This document shows positions 19,280 to 30,500 of a stretch of 64,000 bases of DNA, piece by piece; within the stretch, counting starts at the first letter, position 1; each line of letters opens with the position of its first letter. A model generated the notes under the pieces. That model was not told the DNA's origin. It was given only the letters and a program-made list of their open reading frames with translations, and did not search any database. The DNA is from Venturia oleaginea. Taxonomy: Eukaryota > Ascomycota > Dothideomycetes > Venturiales > Venturiaceae. The translations under genes were made by a program, and so were the position numbers. The stretch lies in contig JABMLP010000038.1 of assembly GCA_013176395.1 (NCBI GenBank), forward strand, positions 89,204 to 153,203. The letters run 5' to 3'.

Positions 19280-20803
19280 TTAATAAGATTGCTGTCCCGA
19301 ATTCGCCTCATGCGGGGGATCTATTCTTGGCTGCCATGGTTGCTGGCCTCTGCTGTACGACGGAGCAGGTGTTCCTCCCTTACTGTTATCTCGGAATCTC
19401 CTGTCATTGAAGAATTGATCTGCTTCGTGCAAGGGCCGTGGTAGCTGGGGTTGCCCTTCTCTTGTAAAGAATTGCTTTGTAGATTTCCGATCTATGTAGA
19501 GTTGAAGGGCGGACCGGAGCTCTGCAAACAAGTTCTCGCACGATGTGCTTGGGCGTAGGAATGCGGATTCCAGCTCTCGTACGCCTTTGCATGCCTTGGT
19601 AACAGCTGTACTGAGATGTATCTCGCCTTTGTACGGTTCTCCCATTGCGCGTTGGACAAGTTGGAGCTTATCTAGCATAATCTGGAGCACTTCGGGAAGT
19701 GGCTTATCAGGGTTCTCAGATCTTCTTCGTGCAAACGAGGTTGTTGTCCAATCTGCGTAGTAGATTGCGTGATTTTGGCTAGTATTGAATCTGTTGTACA
19801 TCGCACGATATATCTGGTCCCATCTCATATCTGGTCCGATATGGTCAAGGTAGAATGTCTCTGCACGTCCGGTAAGAATGTCGGGGAAGACAGCATGGTA
19901 CTGGTTCTCATAGATCTGGAGTCGCCTGCAGAGAGTGATAAATAGCTTCACCTTCTCCTGTAGGATGTCGTACAGTACACCGGTGTAGCATCTCTCCTTT
20001 TTCCATATTTTTGAGAAAGCGGCGATCGCACGAGATTCGACAAAGGCATTTGGGATCCATCTTGTAGTGGGAAGTTCGTACGGATCCGGTCCTGGTGGTC
20101 TTGGTGGTCCTGCTGGTAATCCTGTTGGTAGTGCTCCTGGTCCTCCGTACGAGCTTCCATCCCCTCCACCTGAATATCCTCCGCCTTGAGAATTGTATCC
20201 TCTTCCTAATGGGTCTGGGGAACCTTGTGCAAAGCTACCAGACCCTAATAGTAGGCCTGGTAGTTCTCCTCCGCCGTTTCCTTCTCCTCTACCGTCTCCT
20301 CCTGCTTGTGGTTGTACAAGCCAACCTTGGGGAGGCTGCTGCTGCTGTTGCGTCGGTAGTTGAAATTGAGATAGTTCCTTCGTACGGCCTCTTTCCCAAT
20401 TCTTCTGTTGTATGCCAGTAGGCCGAGAGGATTGAGGACGTTGGGTTCGGTATTGAGGTTGCCGTACTGCGTTCTCAGGTCTCTGGGATTGAGTTCTCTC
20501 CTCAATCTGGGGTTGAAATCTCGGCATTTCCACCACTGGAGAGAGAGTTCCTTTCTGTCGAACGGAGAGTCCTAATAGGGTTTCTCCTACCAACTCCTGC
20601 TTTGCGCGAACTGCATGTTCTATTGTCGGTAGCCGTAGCCTAACAGATTCGTCTGTAGTTGGGCTCTGCTGTTCCACCAAACTCTCCTCAATACGGGGTG
20701 TTGGTGGAATGGAGTCCTCAAGTACATACATCATCTGATTTGCAGCCGTACAGCCGGGCTCATCTCGGATTGTAATTTGCCTGTCTTGACAGAGTTGAAT
20801 CAA
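19280..20803 (-). CDS. Copia Gag-like protein, mirror copy
   Basis: Identical in translation to the frame at 14668-16191, including the terminal TAA followed by CAA CCA on the minus strand. The detached N-terminal part is at 21203-20988. Confidence 0.7.
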   Translation of the reverse strand: MIQLCQDRQITIRDEPGCTAANQMMYVLEDSIPPTPRIEESLVEQQSPTTDESVRLRLPTIEHAVRAKQELVGETLLGLSVRQKGTLSPVVEMPRFQPQIEERTQSQRPENAVRQPQYRTQRPQSSRPTGIQQKNWERGRTKELSQFQLPTQQQQQPPQGWLVQPQAGGDGRGEGNGGGELPGLLLGSGSFAQGSPDPLGRGYNSQGGGYSGGGDGSSYGGPGALPTGLPAGPPRPPGPDPYELPTTRWIPNAFVESRAIAAFSKIWKKERCYTGVLYDILQEKVKLFITLCRRLQIYENQYHAVFPDILTGRAETFYLDHIGPDMRWDQIYRAMYNRFNTSQNHAIYYADWTTTSFARRRSENPDKPLPEVLQIMLDKLQLVQRAMGEPYKGEIHLSTAVTKACKGVRELESAFLRPSTSCENLFAELRSALQLYIDRKSTKQFFTREGQPQLPRPLHEADQFFNDRRFRDNSKGGTPAPSYSRGQQPWQPRIDPPHEANSGQQSY

Positions 20804-21570
20804 TATTCGTATGAAACGTTTGTTAATCTGTCCAAACTGATAATTTGTCCATCCGTAGAAAACATCGCGCAGCTCTCCGACTAGATTCCTCTTTGTAATT
20901 CCTGCCCGCTTTACGTCGATATAGTTTTAATACAAGGTAAGTTGTCAAGTTTGCCTCCTCTGGTTCCGTTTCTGGGTTGATATCTGCCTACCAATTGTGT
21001 AGATTGAGGTGCTTCTTTAGGATATTGATTGGGATTCCAGTATCTTGTGCGATCTCCCTAAATAGAGGTATTGGTTCTTCTTCTGGCTCCTCCTCTTGTA
21101 ATAGCTCAATTTCCTTCCCTTTCGATTGGAACTTCCTTGGGACTGCCGGGCCTGCCGGTGTAGGACTGCTTGCTTGGAATGCTCCGATTGGTAGTTGAGA
21201 CATCGTACGGGTTCCAATGTCGTATTTGTTCTAGATCAAATAAATCTAAGTGAATTGTATCCGTTGTGCGATACGTGACTCGTGGGTTGTACAATAATCT
21301 CCTGCAGTGCGGGAGTTTCGTACAATTGTCGGAAAATTGGGTTCTTGCTAATCTGTGGTCGCCTTGTAACCACTAATCAGTGTTGATTCGGCTTTGTACA
21401 CGTGTATGAAATATTAATGAAATGATAATGAAATAAACATATATGGATAAGTCTCTTGTATTCTTGATTGTTCTTGTTCTTCTTCGAACATTGAGGTATC
21501 CTTGAGATGCAGAAATTGCACCGCCCCTGTCAGTGCCAAGGATACGACACATACCATGCCTTGTAGATAG

Positions 21571-21850
21571 TCATTGAACCACTGGGATGCAACATCCTCA
21601 CGCGAACGTAGTTTTCATGAGTGTAGGCCAAAGGGCAGTACTTCTCTGGAAGTCCTGAGGCGATGAATTAAGGGTTGGCCATAGTCATGATAACTCCATT
21701 GAAGCGCTCGGCTTTTGGGTTCTGCTTAGGATTGTAGGGAGTCGTGCGATGATGGGTGATGCCCTGAGTGGCTAGAATAGCCTCGCTTTCCTTATCAACG
21801 TACTCTCCACCATTGTCAGTGTGGTAGTAGTGAACCGTCAGCGACTGCCT
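21571..21850 (-). pseudogene. Copia integrase core fragment, mirror copy
   Basis: Mirror image of 13621-13900, same TDNGGEY and NPKAERFN motifs and same stop. Its junction with the ABC fragment (near 21850) is the same as on the left, so the fusion predates the palindrome. Confidence 0.75.
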
Positions 21851-22982
21851 CCCAGTTCATCCAACCACAGCTTCTGCGGCTCTTGATCTCAGGGGTCGAT
21901 TCGTACACTACCGAATCTCCTCAATCGCAGATCAAAGGTGTGGCGATTGCTTTGACGATGTTCTTCGTTTCAGTCATGCAGACTGCTTCCTTGCATCAGT
22001 ACTTTCAAAGAGCTTTCGAAACAGGAATGAGAATCAAGTCTGCTCTCACAGCCTCAATCTACGTCAAGTCAATGCGACTTTCGAACGAGGGACGGGCTGC
22101 AAAATCCACCGGCGACATAGTGAATTACATGGCTGTGGATGTTCAGCGCTTGCAGGATCTGACTCAATACGGCCAACAACTCTGGTCTGCCCCGTTCCAG
22201 GTAGTGTTGTGCATGATCTCACTATATCAACTAGTGGGACTCAGTATGATTGCGGGTGTTGTTGTGATGGTTCTTATGATTCCAGCTAACGGGCTCATCG
22301 CTCGTTTTATGAAGTCTTTGCAAAAGACGCAAATGGCAAACAAAGATGCTCGAACACGTCTTATGACCGAGATCCTCAACAACATGAAATCTATAAAACT
22401 CTACGTATGGACTACGGCATTTATTAACAAGCTCAACTACATTCGAAATGATCTGGAATTGAAGACCTTGCGCAAGATTGGAGCTACTCAAGCTTTCGCC
22501 AATTTTACCTGGTCAACAACACCGTTTCTGGTCTCTTGCTCTACATTTGCAGTGTTCGTCCTAACTCAGAATAAGCCGCTGACCTCGGATATCGTGTTCC
22601 CTGCTCTGACACTCTTTAACCTGCTAACTTTCCCGCGCTCAGTCCTGCCCAATGTAATCACCGCTATCATCGAGGCGTCGGTAGCGGTCGGCAGATTGAC
22701 ATCCTATTTCTCTGCTGAAGAGCTGCAGAAGGATGCGGTCATCACTAAGGAAACGGTTGAAGAAATAGGCGAAGAGTCGGTACGAATTCGAGATGCCACT
22801 TTCACTTGGAACAAAGCAGAAGCTCGAAATGCACTCGAGGATATTGATTTCTCCGCGCACAAAGGAGAATTGACTCGTATCGTTGGTCGAGTCGGTGCCG
22901 GCAAATCATCATTGCAACAAGCCATGCTCGGAGATCTGTGGAAAGTCAGCGGCGAGGTGGTGCTCAGAGGGACGTCTGCTAA
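21851..22982 (+). pseudogene. ABCC/Ycf1-type ABC transporter fragment, mirror copy
   Basis: Same fragment as 12489-13620 on the other strand. It reads from FIQPQLLRLL through transmembrane domain 1 to Walker A GRVGAGKSS and stops at the CACTA terminus at 22983. No difference from the left copy was seen in the translation. Confidence 0.88.
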
Positions 22983-23301
22983 CACTACGGTCACAAACAC
23001 ATTGTAAACGCCAAAATCACGGAAAATACAACCAGATCACCGTTTTTTACGGGATTTCTCTCAGGAATTCTCATTGTACTCAAAAAAAGTTCGTAAACAA
23101 TCTAGCATTCAGTCTATTGTAAATTTCAGCCCTTTTTTTGGTTTTTGGCGGGGAGATCCCCCCCCCCCCCCCCCCCCAAAGTCACGTGCACTGCATCGCC
23201 GCATCGCCGCAAAAACAACAAATCTAGCTCTATCACCAGATTAACTATATAATTACAGCGACATAGGCAGATAGCCTCCAATCCAGGCCCTAAACTGGGG
23301 G

Positions 23302-24561
23302 CTATGCATCCTCCGCGTCCAGGGTCTTTGCCCCAATGAAGCACTCGTACGTGCAGACTCTTCCAAATGCCATCTTCTTGTTAGATACCGTGGAAGCGAT
23401 GATATACCATGACTCTGATTCTTCGTCAATTTCGGGTAATTGGCCACTCAGTGACTTGAACCAACTGCTTCTTTTCTGACGTACCAGGGCTGCATCTTGC
23501 TGTGTCTTCTTTTTCAATGCAAGAGCTTGTTTGGCCAAAGAATCTTTCTTTTCAGCTCTCTTTCTCTCGTTATTATCGTTAACATCCACCACAATTGACG
23601 TTTTTTGAAAGCTTCTTTTAGCACTCGGGGCCAATATAAGAGTAGAATCTTGAGGGTCTCGTTCCTTGCGCTTTTTCGAGGCTATCTGAGTAGATTGTAG
23701 AGTAGAATCTAGCGCTTCAAGGTCGCCATCAATCTCGTCAATTCGAGCGGCGTAGTCATCGTGTTGGTCATCGCTATAGACGCTAATATCATCATCGATA
23801 TTGATCTGATCCTGAGAGTCCTCGAAATCGGCGGCCTCATCGTCGTATGTATATGGCAAAGATGGCTCGGCAGAAACCGACCTCGAATAGATACCAGGTG
23901 TAGCAAGCACCTCGGCGACATGAGAGGACTGTTTTGATGGCTTTGAAGGTGTAAAATCGATCATTCTGGCACCCTCGGTGTCTTGACTTGCTAATGAAGT
24001 TGGTGTAGATATCGGTGTAGATTTCAACTTTGCCCTGCCATTTTTTCGAGGAACGTTTGGTGTCATTATAACCTTTCTTCGTCGGCACTCTTCGGTACGA
24101 ATATAGTCCAACTTGATCTTTAGTAACGCTGCGGAGGGCCAATAGCCTACGTATCTGGATAGAATAGGACTTTCGGTATGGAGGGCGGTGAACAGATTTT
24201 GACGATCTGTATGACTCTGAGATTTAAAAGGCTTGGTTTGCTTAACGGGATTAAAACGTGTACTAAAAGAGAGAGATAAGTAGCTTTCTTTGATGAGATA
24301 TTGAGTAGTTACTAACGCTTCAAGATTCAGAGTCCCATCACCATTGCGAATCGGAACCGACTCCTTTTGACTATAAGATCTCGCGATATTGAGTGACTTC
24401 GCTACCGCAGATTTATAGTCTGCAATCAGCTCCTTGCGAATATTCTCCGGGTAGTTCCGCACGGCCAGATTAATGGTGACGAGGATGTCTGCCAAGGTGG
24501 TGATCTCGGTATCAAGAGGTTGCTCAATCGGGCGTTCACTCAAAGCTGTTTTTGGCGCCAT
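23302..24561 (-). CDS. CACTA-element second ORF, mirror copy
   Basis: Identical in translation to the 419-residue ORF at 10917-12176, with the same acidic middle and coiled-coil C-terminal half. The function is unknown. Confidence 0.7.
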   Translation of the reverse strand: MAPKTALSERPIEQPLDTEITTLADILVTINLAVRNYPENIRKELIADYKSAVAKSLNIARSYSQKESVPIRNGDGTLNLEALVTTQYLIKESYLSLSFSTRFNPVKQTKPFKSQSHTDRQNLFTALHTESPILSRYVGYWPSAALLKIKLDYIRTEECRRRKVIMTPNVPRKNGRAKLKSTPISTPTSLASQDTEGARMIDFTPSKPSKQSSHVAEVLATPGIYSRSVSAEPSLPYTYDDEAADFEDSQDQINIDDDISVYSDDQHDDYAARIDEIDGDLEALDSTLQSTQIASKKRKERDPQDSTLILAPSAKRSFQKTSIVVDVNDNNERKRAEKKDSLAKQALALKKKTQQDAALVRQKRSSWFKSLSGQLPEIDEESESWYIIASTVSNKKMAFGRVCTYECFIGAKTLDAEDA

Positions 24562-24810
24562 TATAAGTCTTTGAAAGGTTTTAATCGTGAAGGTAGAATT
24601 ATCTACAGCTAGATTCTCCTATTATACACCTCAACCCCACCTTAGCATGACATCTAGACCGTTTCATACACCAACAATAACGATATGTCCGAATCAGTAG
24701 CCGTTTCAAACGTCTCGAGTCAATCCGGAGGTGGATTCTGCGGCCGGTAGCCTCAGAATCTCACACCTCTATTGTGACTCGAACACATCACTCTCGCTGG
24801 CATACCAAAA

Positions 24811-26335
24811 ATGGCTGTATTCTGCTTTTTTGAACGAGATCTCGGCGAATCTATACATCGATGTTCTATCCGGACTCGTACAAGACATCGTGAGGCTTGG
24901 ATACGACGTCAAAACCTCAATCTTCCTACCTATAACGCTGCAGATGAGCCCGCCGGCATCGAGACCGATGACGAGATAGTCGATGATGAGTCTCACACCC
25001 CGCCAAGCCCTCAGAATGAGCAGAATGAGCCACTAGATTACGATTCTGATATCGATGTTGGTGATGGAATCGACTTTGAGCGAAGTAAGTTAAAGTTAAC
25101 TTTGAGATAAATAGGAACCTTCAGCGATTGAGCAACTTCAATTCTTTTCGAGGACGATATAACCTCATTCTACACTAATTTTAATCCCTGTAACGTCCTC
25201 TTAGCAGAATTGGCCTTTCATTTACGCTGGAGGTCCCCAAGTTAACATAAAGCTAACTTTCTTTAAGTACGTCAACTCTCCGACGCCCAATTACGGTATC
25301 TACAACTCTCTGAATGGGTTGGTTACCATGTCAGCTGAGAACAATACAATATGCTACGCTATATCGTCGAGAATGGGTGGTCTACACAGTTGCCAGATCT
25401 ACGCCGCCGCGGCGATGTTCTTACGGCACTGACGAGGCTCGAGGGTAGAACCTTTGACTGCTGTATCAAGAGTTGTATTGCATACACTGGCGATTACGCT
25501 AATCTAGAGGGTTGCAGTAGTTGTAACGAACCTCGTTATTACTATAGCACTCGCCGTGCACGAAAAACCTTCCTATATATCCCTCTTATACCTCGCCTCA
25601 GGTATCAATTCCAATCGGCTATACGAGCAGAGACCCTCCAAAAACACCACCAAAAGTACTGGATCAACCCTATTGACCAGTTACCATTAGTCTATGATGA
25701 CTGGTGGTCCGGCGAAAGGTACCGAGATCTCAGAAAAGAAGGCTATTTCAAGCGACCAACTGACATCGCTTTTGCACTACATTATGATGGCGTTCAAGCT
25801 ATCAAATCGGGCAATCACTCGGTCAGCCCAGTCATCCTCGTCAACTATAATCTACCACCATCGATTCGCTATAAGAAGGGTAATATATTACTCTCTCTCG
25901 TCATTCCAGGGCCCAACAAACATGAGGATATTGACAGCTATCTAAGGCCTCTCGTTGACGAGCTCAAACTTCTCAAAACTGGGGTCAAGGCACACAATAA
26001 ATACCGTGGTAGAGAGTTCACGATGCGAGCGAATGTGGTGTTGGTTTGTGGTAAGTCCCTCTCTATTTCAATATATGGTCATTCGGTTACCGGAGACATC
26101 TATAATAATATTTATTTCAACTTCATTCAATAGTCTAGATACTTTTTTTTAGCTAACTAACCTACCATATAGGTGATGGCCCTGCAGTATCTGAGCTCTG
26201 CGGAATGAAGCACCCCGGTAATGCAATGAGTCCTTGTAGATTCTGCTATATTCGAGCCAAATGGTCGCCAGGGCAAAAGACTTATTATGTTCCTCATACA
26301 GAGCATCAATTAAAGGGTAATCTACATTGTAGAGA
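24811..26335 (+). pseudogene. CACTA transposase, mirror copy, cut by Gypsy1
   Basis: Exon 1 is 24811-25084, exon 2 25268-26050 (with TGA at 25336-25338) and exon 3 from 26173. Exon 3 is interrupted within HTEHQLKGNLHC by the Gypsy1 LTR and resumes at 32523-32584. Exon 4 is missing. The shared TGA shows that this mutation predates the duplication. Confidence 0.85.
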
Positions 26336-26667
26336 TGTAAGAGTTCAACCCTCAAAGGTGTTTCGCAAGTGAGGGAAGACAGCTTTTATTTCAAGTATCT
26401 AAGTACAGAGAAGAAAGTGTAAGTACAGGAAGGATAGCTAGTATATATAATCCTCCTCTTACAATAGATCCTTCTAGAAAGTATCTTTAAATGGAAACGT
26501 GACAGCTTGCAAAATAGAACATGGCAGCTTGCGAAATAGAACATGACAGCTTGCAAAATAGAACATGACAGCTTGCAAAATAGAACATGACAGCTTGCAG
26601 AATAACAAGAGAACAATTGGAAATCCAGTCATGGATAAGCTAGAGAGAAGCATTCCATCCCTTAACA
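26336..26667 (-). repeat. Gypsy1 3' LTR
   Basis: 332 bp. On the minus strand it starts TGTTAAGGGATGGAATGC and ends GAACTCTTACA. It contains five 22-bp tandem units (GACAGCTTGCAAAATAGAAC plus AT, plus-strand reading) at 26501-26610, in what should be U3. The pol stop codon TAA (26668-26670) directly abuts it. Confidence 0.95.
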
Positions 26668-29600
26668 TTATCCCCTCCCCCCCTCTCTTGTAGATCGATG
26701 TGAGCGTAGTCTCTGAGGGCGTAGTATAGGTCCGTCGTTTTCAAGAACGTTGCCGTAGGCACTTTCAAAAGCGTCCAGAGCTGTAGTTTGTTGGAGTTCG
26801 CTAAGGGGTTCCCACGTAGGATCAACGTAGCCTACCCACTTAACTAAGACTTCTCGCGTTTGTTGTCGACCTCGCCGGCGCCATCTTGCGGCTAGAATAG
26901 CCTCGATACCGTATTCCTCGTCTCCTTGTTCAGTTACTATAGGAGGCGGCTGTGTATTATCTTGTATTTGTGAAGGTAGGGGATCTGTGCCAGCTCTCCT
27001 AAGTAAAGACGTATGAAATCGGTTGTGGATTCCTCTGGGTGTATCAAGCTCGTAAGACATTGAGTTGATAACTCGTGTAACTGTATACTTCCCATGAATC
27101 CAGTCTAGTTTCTTACAAGGACGTAGGGTTTTTACGTTCTTTAGGTTGAGCCAGACTTTGTCTCCCACTTTAAAAGAGTCAGCCGGAGCACGATCTCTAT
27201 TAGAGTAGTATTCTTGCTGTTGCTGAGCTGATACCATTGACGTTTCTGCCCATTCTTGTGCGTCCTTCAATTTTGCTACAAGATCTTGTGCTTTTTCTTT
27301 TGGATTCTTAGGGGTTTCCTGGGGAGCTTCAACAGTTCCTATATGCTCAATGTTATAACCGTGGGTTAAGAAGAAAGGCGATAGGCCCGTAGCTTGGTTT
27401 GGTCTATTATCGAGGCATATTTGAGCAATAGGCAGGAGCTCGACCCAGTCGTTCTGACTAAATGTACAGAACTTACGTAGATAGGCTTCAACTTCTTGAT
27501 TTCTTCTTTCCGTAGATCCATCAGTCTCAGGGTGATACGCTGTAGAGAGTCTTCTCTCTATCTTAAGAAGGTGACAAACTTCTTTCCAGAAAGCATTAAC
27601 AAATTGCGTGTCCCTATCTGAGACTAGAGATCTAGGAAGCCAGTGTAATCTTACGTAGTTCTGCATAAATAGTTTTGCAAATCCTTCAGCTCCAAACTGT
27701 TCTTTAGGCACTGGGAACAGGATAGTTCCTTTACCCAAGCGGTCAGTAATAACGCAGAGTCTTGTGCATCTTTGGCTCTCTGGTAATTCGACTATGAAGT
27801 CTACTGAAATATCTTGCCAGATACGGCTAGGGACAGGAAGAGGTTTAAGTAAACCTTTCTTTTTGTCTCGCCAGACTGAAGTTCTTCCGCAGACGTCACA
27901 ATTGCGTATAAACTGACGTATATCTTGAGCAAATCCCGGCCAGTAGAACTGTCTGGAGAGAATAGCAATAGTAGCTTCTCGTCCAGGATGCCCTGATAGG
28001 ACTGAATCGTGTATTTCTTGAATTACTCCTGTTAAGAGAGGCTCGTAGGAGGGCAACCAGATTCGGTCTCTATAGTAGAGCTGGTTATTTTCGACTTTAC
28101 AATCTCCTATAGAAGTAGGAACCTTTAGCTTAGATGGGAACTGCCTATCTTGCTTTAGAACGCTTTGGAAAATACGTCTGTAGTCTAGATCTCCTTCGAG
28201 TGCAGTTTCCCATCTATCCCTTAGATCACCTGAGAGAAAGGGATTTTGTATAAAGGGGATAGGTTCTTTGTCTACTTCTTGAGCATTTTCTTGGGCAGCT
28301 TCTTCTCTTGCAGGAGTCTTATCCTCTAGAACGTTAATCCAAAGCTTTGGAGGTAATAACGTTCTAGTTCTTTCAACGATTCTTGGGTCTTGAATATCCT
28401 TTGGGAGATCTTGATCCCTTCGAGTTAAGGCGTCTGGAACTACAGATTCAGAGCCTGGGCGATAGCCTAGTTTGAAGTTAAACTTAGCTAGTATCTGCGC
28501 CCATCTCATTTGCCTTTCATTTAGTTCCCTTTTTACCATAAACTTCTCAAGGTTCTTGTGATCTGTGAGGATAATGAATGGCTTACTTAGGCTTAGTAGC
28601 TCGCTAGTCCAATGGACTAGAGCTTTGACTATAGCCATAAGTTCTTTGTCGTGGATATCATAATTGCATTCGGCTGGCAAGTGCTTAGTAGAGAAGAAAG
28701 CACATGGTTTCCAGTTACCTAGCTCATCTTTTTGACTAAGTACTGCTCCGGAAGCCCAGCCTGAAGCATCAGGTTCTACTCGCGTAGGCTTATCTTCATC
28801 AAGTGCAGACAGGACAGGTTCTTTGCAAAACTCTGCCTTAAGTTTTTGAAAAGATTCTTCTTGCTCCTTTCCCCATAAAAATGGAGTATTCTTCTTTGTA
28901 AGGCAAACCAGAGGCTCCCTTATTGTTGAGTTATCTTTTACAAAGTCACGGTAGAAGTTTGTAAAGCCTAGGAAGCCACGTACTCCTCGTAGAGTAGTAG
29001 GACGTTCCCATTCTTTAATTGCTTTGATCTTCTCCGGATCCATGTGTAGGCCCGTTTCAGTATCTATAACGAAGCCTAGATACTTGACTCGTTTGGTATT
29101 AAACTCGCACTTCCGAATATCAAGGTATAACCCAGCGTTAAGGCAGCTTTGAAGTATCTTTTCAGTCTTTTCTTCATGGTCTTTAAGGTTCTTTGAAGAG
29201 TATATTACTATATCGTCTAGATAAGCTGAGCAGAACTCGTCTAGGTATCGTCGAAGGATATAGTTTATATACCGTTGAAAAGACGCAGGTGCACCGGTTA
29301 AGCCAAAGGGAGTAACTAGCCATTCAAATAGACCATATCTAGTTCGAAAGGCAGTTTTGAACTCATCTCCCGTTGCGATTCGAATCTTGTGGAAGGCAGC
29401 ATTTACATCAAGCTTACTAAGATACTTAGCACGAGCTAAGGTTAGTAAAGTCTCTTTTACTAACGGTAGCGGGTACCTATCCTTTCGAGTAATTGCGTTT
29501 AAGGCTCGGTAGTCTACGCAAAAGCGTAAGCCCCCTCCTGGTTTCTTCACAAAGAGAACTGGAGACGCAGCAACTGATTTACTCTCTCGGATAAAGCCTT

Positions 29601-30453
29601 TATCTAGTAGCTCTGTAAGAGTCCTTCGCAAAACAAGGAGTTGTTCTCGACCCATACCATATAGAGGTCCCCAAGGAAGTGGTTTTCCTTCTTCTATAGG
29701 TATTTCGTGATCAATCCCAGGGCGATGCGGTGGTAGTCTCTCGGCCCTTTTAGGATCAAAGACAGCAGCGTACTTATGAAACCTCTTAGGTAGCAATTCC
29801 AGTATTTGCTCTGTTGTCAAAGGGACTTTCGGCTTCAAGGCAATATCAATATCTCGAAGAGTAACAGCAAATACTCTAGACGCGTCTTTGATTTTCTCAA
29901 GTGTAGAAGTGACAAGGCGGTGGAATCTTACGGGCGCTACTTGTTGTATATCAAGTTTGTCTTCAAATTTAGCATCGCGAATGCTAATCCCGTTTGCAAA
30001 GGTAAGAGTACCTTTAGATTCATTGATAACGGCTTTGGTGTCCTTGAGAAAAGGCCTGCCTAATAGAAGATCCTCAAATTGTCCCGGGACTATATAAGCA
30101 AAAGCGTTGCATATAAGTCCCCCTAAATCTAGGTTCAACTTCGCAATTTTTGTCACTTGGGTCTGTCCTTCTTCCTTAAGAACTCCACCTATAGTACGCG
30201 GACTAATAGGGAGTACTTCAAGGTCCATCTGCGAAGCTTTCTCCTCGTTTATTGATGCGTAGCAGCTAGATCCATTATCAAGGAGAGTTTTAAGAGAGTA
30301 TATATCGTTCACTATAGTATTTGTGTAGAAAAGGCGGGAGAGCATCTTGGGTCTGAACTGCTCCCATTCTTTTTCTATCCGAGAACGGTGTGAATCAGTG
30401 TCTTTGTTCGAATTCAAAATACTATTTACTCTCTCAATTGACTCCTTTGACAA
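26668..30453 (-). CDS. Gypsy1 Pol: protease, RT, RNase H, integrase, chromodomain
   Basis: A 1261-codon open frame from the Met at 30453; the frame itself is open from about 30520. Protease-like LLDNGSSCYASI is near residue 60 (Asp-Asn-Gly in place of Asp-Ser/Thr-Gly, also seen in the related fragment near 51100). RT has VDYRALNAITRKDRYPLPLV and the YLDD box (SAYLDDIVIYS). RNase H has EPDASGWASGAVLS and LTDHKNLEKF. Integrase has HHCC (HDSVLSGHPG, NCDVCGR) and a core with SVDFIVELPES, VSDRDTQFVN and HPETDGSTERRNQ. A GPY-like region and a chromodomain follow (VLVKWVGYVDPTWEPLSEL). Ty3/gypsy chromoviruses integrate with chromodomain-guided targeting. The last residues are encoded by the polypurine tract and the stop abuts the LTR. 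No internal stop, so it is potentially active. Confidence 0.95.
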   Translation of the reverse strand: MSKESIERVNSILNSNKDTDSHRSRIEKEWEQFRPKMLSRLFYTNTIVNDIYSLKTLLDNGSSCYASINEEKASQMDLEVLPISPRTIGGVLKEEGQTQVTKIAKLNLDLGGLICNAFAYIVPGQFEDLLLGRPFLKDTKAVINESKGTLTFANGISIRDAKFEDKLDIQQVAPVRFHRLVTSTLEKIKDASRVFAVTLRDIDIALKPKVPLTTEQILELLPKRFHKYAAVFDPKRAERLPPHRPGIDHEIPIEEGKPLPWGPLYGMGREQLLVLRRTLTELLDKGFIRESKSVAASPVLFVKKPGGGLRFCVDYRALNAITRKDRYPLPLVKETLLTLARAKYLSKLDVNAAFHKIRIATGDEFKTAFRTRYGLFEWLVTPFGLTGAPASFQRYINYILRRYLDEFCSAYLDDIVIYSSKNLKDHEEKTEKILQSCLNAGLYLDIRKCEFNTKRVKYLGFVIDTETGLHMDPEKIKAIKEWERPTTLRGVRGFLGFTNFYRDFVKDNSTIREPLVCLTKKNTPFLWGKEQEESFQKLKAEFCKEPVLSALDEDKPTRVEPDASGWASGAVLSQKDELGNWKPCAFFSTKHLPAECNYDIHDKELMAIVKALVHWTSELLSLSKPFIILTDHKNLEKFMVKRELNERQMRWAQILAKFNFKLGYRPGSESVVPDALTRRDQDLPKDIQDPRIVERTRTLLPPKLWINVLEDKTPAREEAAQENAQEVDKEPIPFIQNPFLSGDLRDRWETALEGDLDYRRIFQSVLKQDRQFPSKLKVPTSIGDCKVENNQLYYRDRIWLPSYEPLLTGVIQEIHDSVLSGHPGREATIAILSRQFYWPGFAQDIRQFIRNCDVCGRTSVWRDKKKGLLKPLPVPSRIWQDISVDFIVELPESQRCTRLCVITDRLGKGTILFPVPKEQFGAEGFAKLFMQNYVRLHWLPRSLVSDRDTQFVNAFWKEVCHLLKIERRLSTAYHPETDGSTERRNQEVEAYLRKFCTFSQNDWVELLPIAQICLDNRPNQATGLSPFFLTHGYNIEHIGTVEAPQETPKNPKEKAQDLVAKLKDAQEWAETSMVSAQQQQEYYSNRDRAPADSFKVGDKVWLNLKNVKTLRPCKKLDWIHGKYTVTRVINSMSYELDTPRGIHNRFHTSLLRRAGTDPLPSQIQDNTQPPPIVTEQGDEEYGIEAILAARWRRRGRQQTREVLVKWVGYVDPTWEPLSELQQTTALDAFESAYGNVLENDGPILRPQRLRSHRSTREGGRG

Positions 30454-30500
30454 TTTTGCTCTATCTACTCTACGCCTCCATCCACGACTTTGGATAGAGG

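Larger units (their letters stand above)
22983..26335 (+). mobile_element. CACTA element, right-arm copy, incomplete
   Basis: It begins with CACTACGGTCA at 22983 and continues as the mirror of the left element. Gypsy1 interrupts it at 26335/32518, the rest of the arm is 32523-32721, and Gypsy2 replaces its distal part. The sequence equivalent to 7326-8943 on the left (transposase C-terminus and outer TIR) is missing. Confidence 0.9.

Noticed and set aside
8944..26335. Palindrome as a pure assembly or fold-back read artefact
   Set aside because: Considered seriously because such artefacts give spacerless inverted repeats. A one-arm Gypsy1 insertion with a perfect target duplication, arm differences at the tip and a homopolymer difference argue against it, though only raw reads can settle it.
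26501..26610. CRISPR array (five evenly spaced 22-bp repeats)
   Set aside because: The units are directly tandem without unique spacers, lie inside an LTR and the host is a fungus.
26386..26616. ORFs with repeated FYFASCHVLF-type peptides in the LTRs
   Set aside because: They are translations of the 22-bp U3 repeats, appear in every LTR copy and have no gene context.
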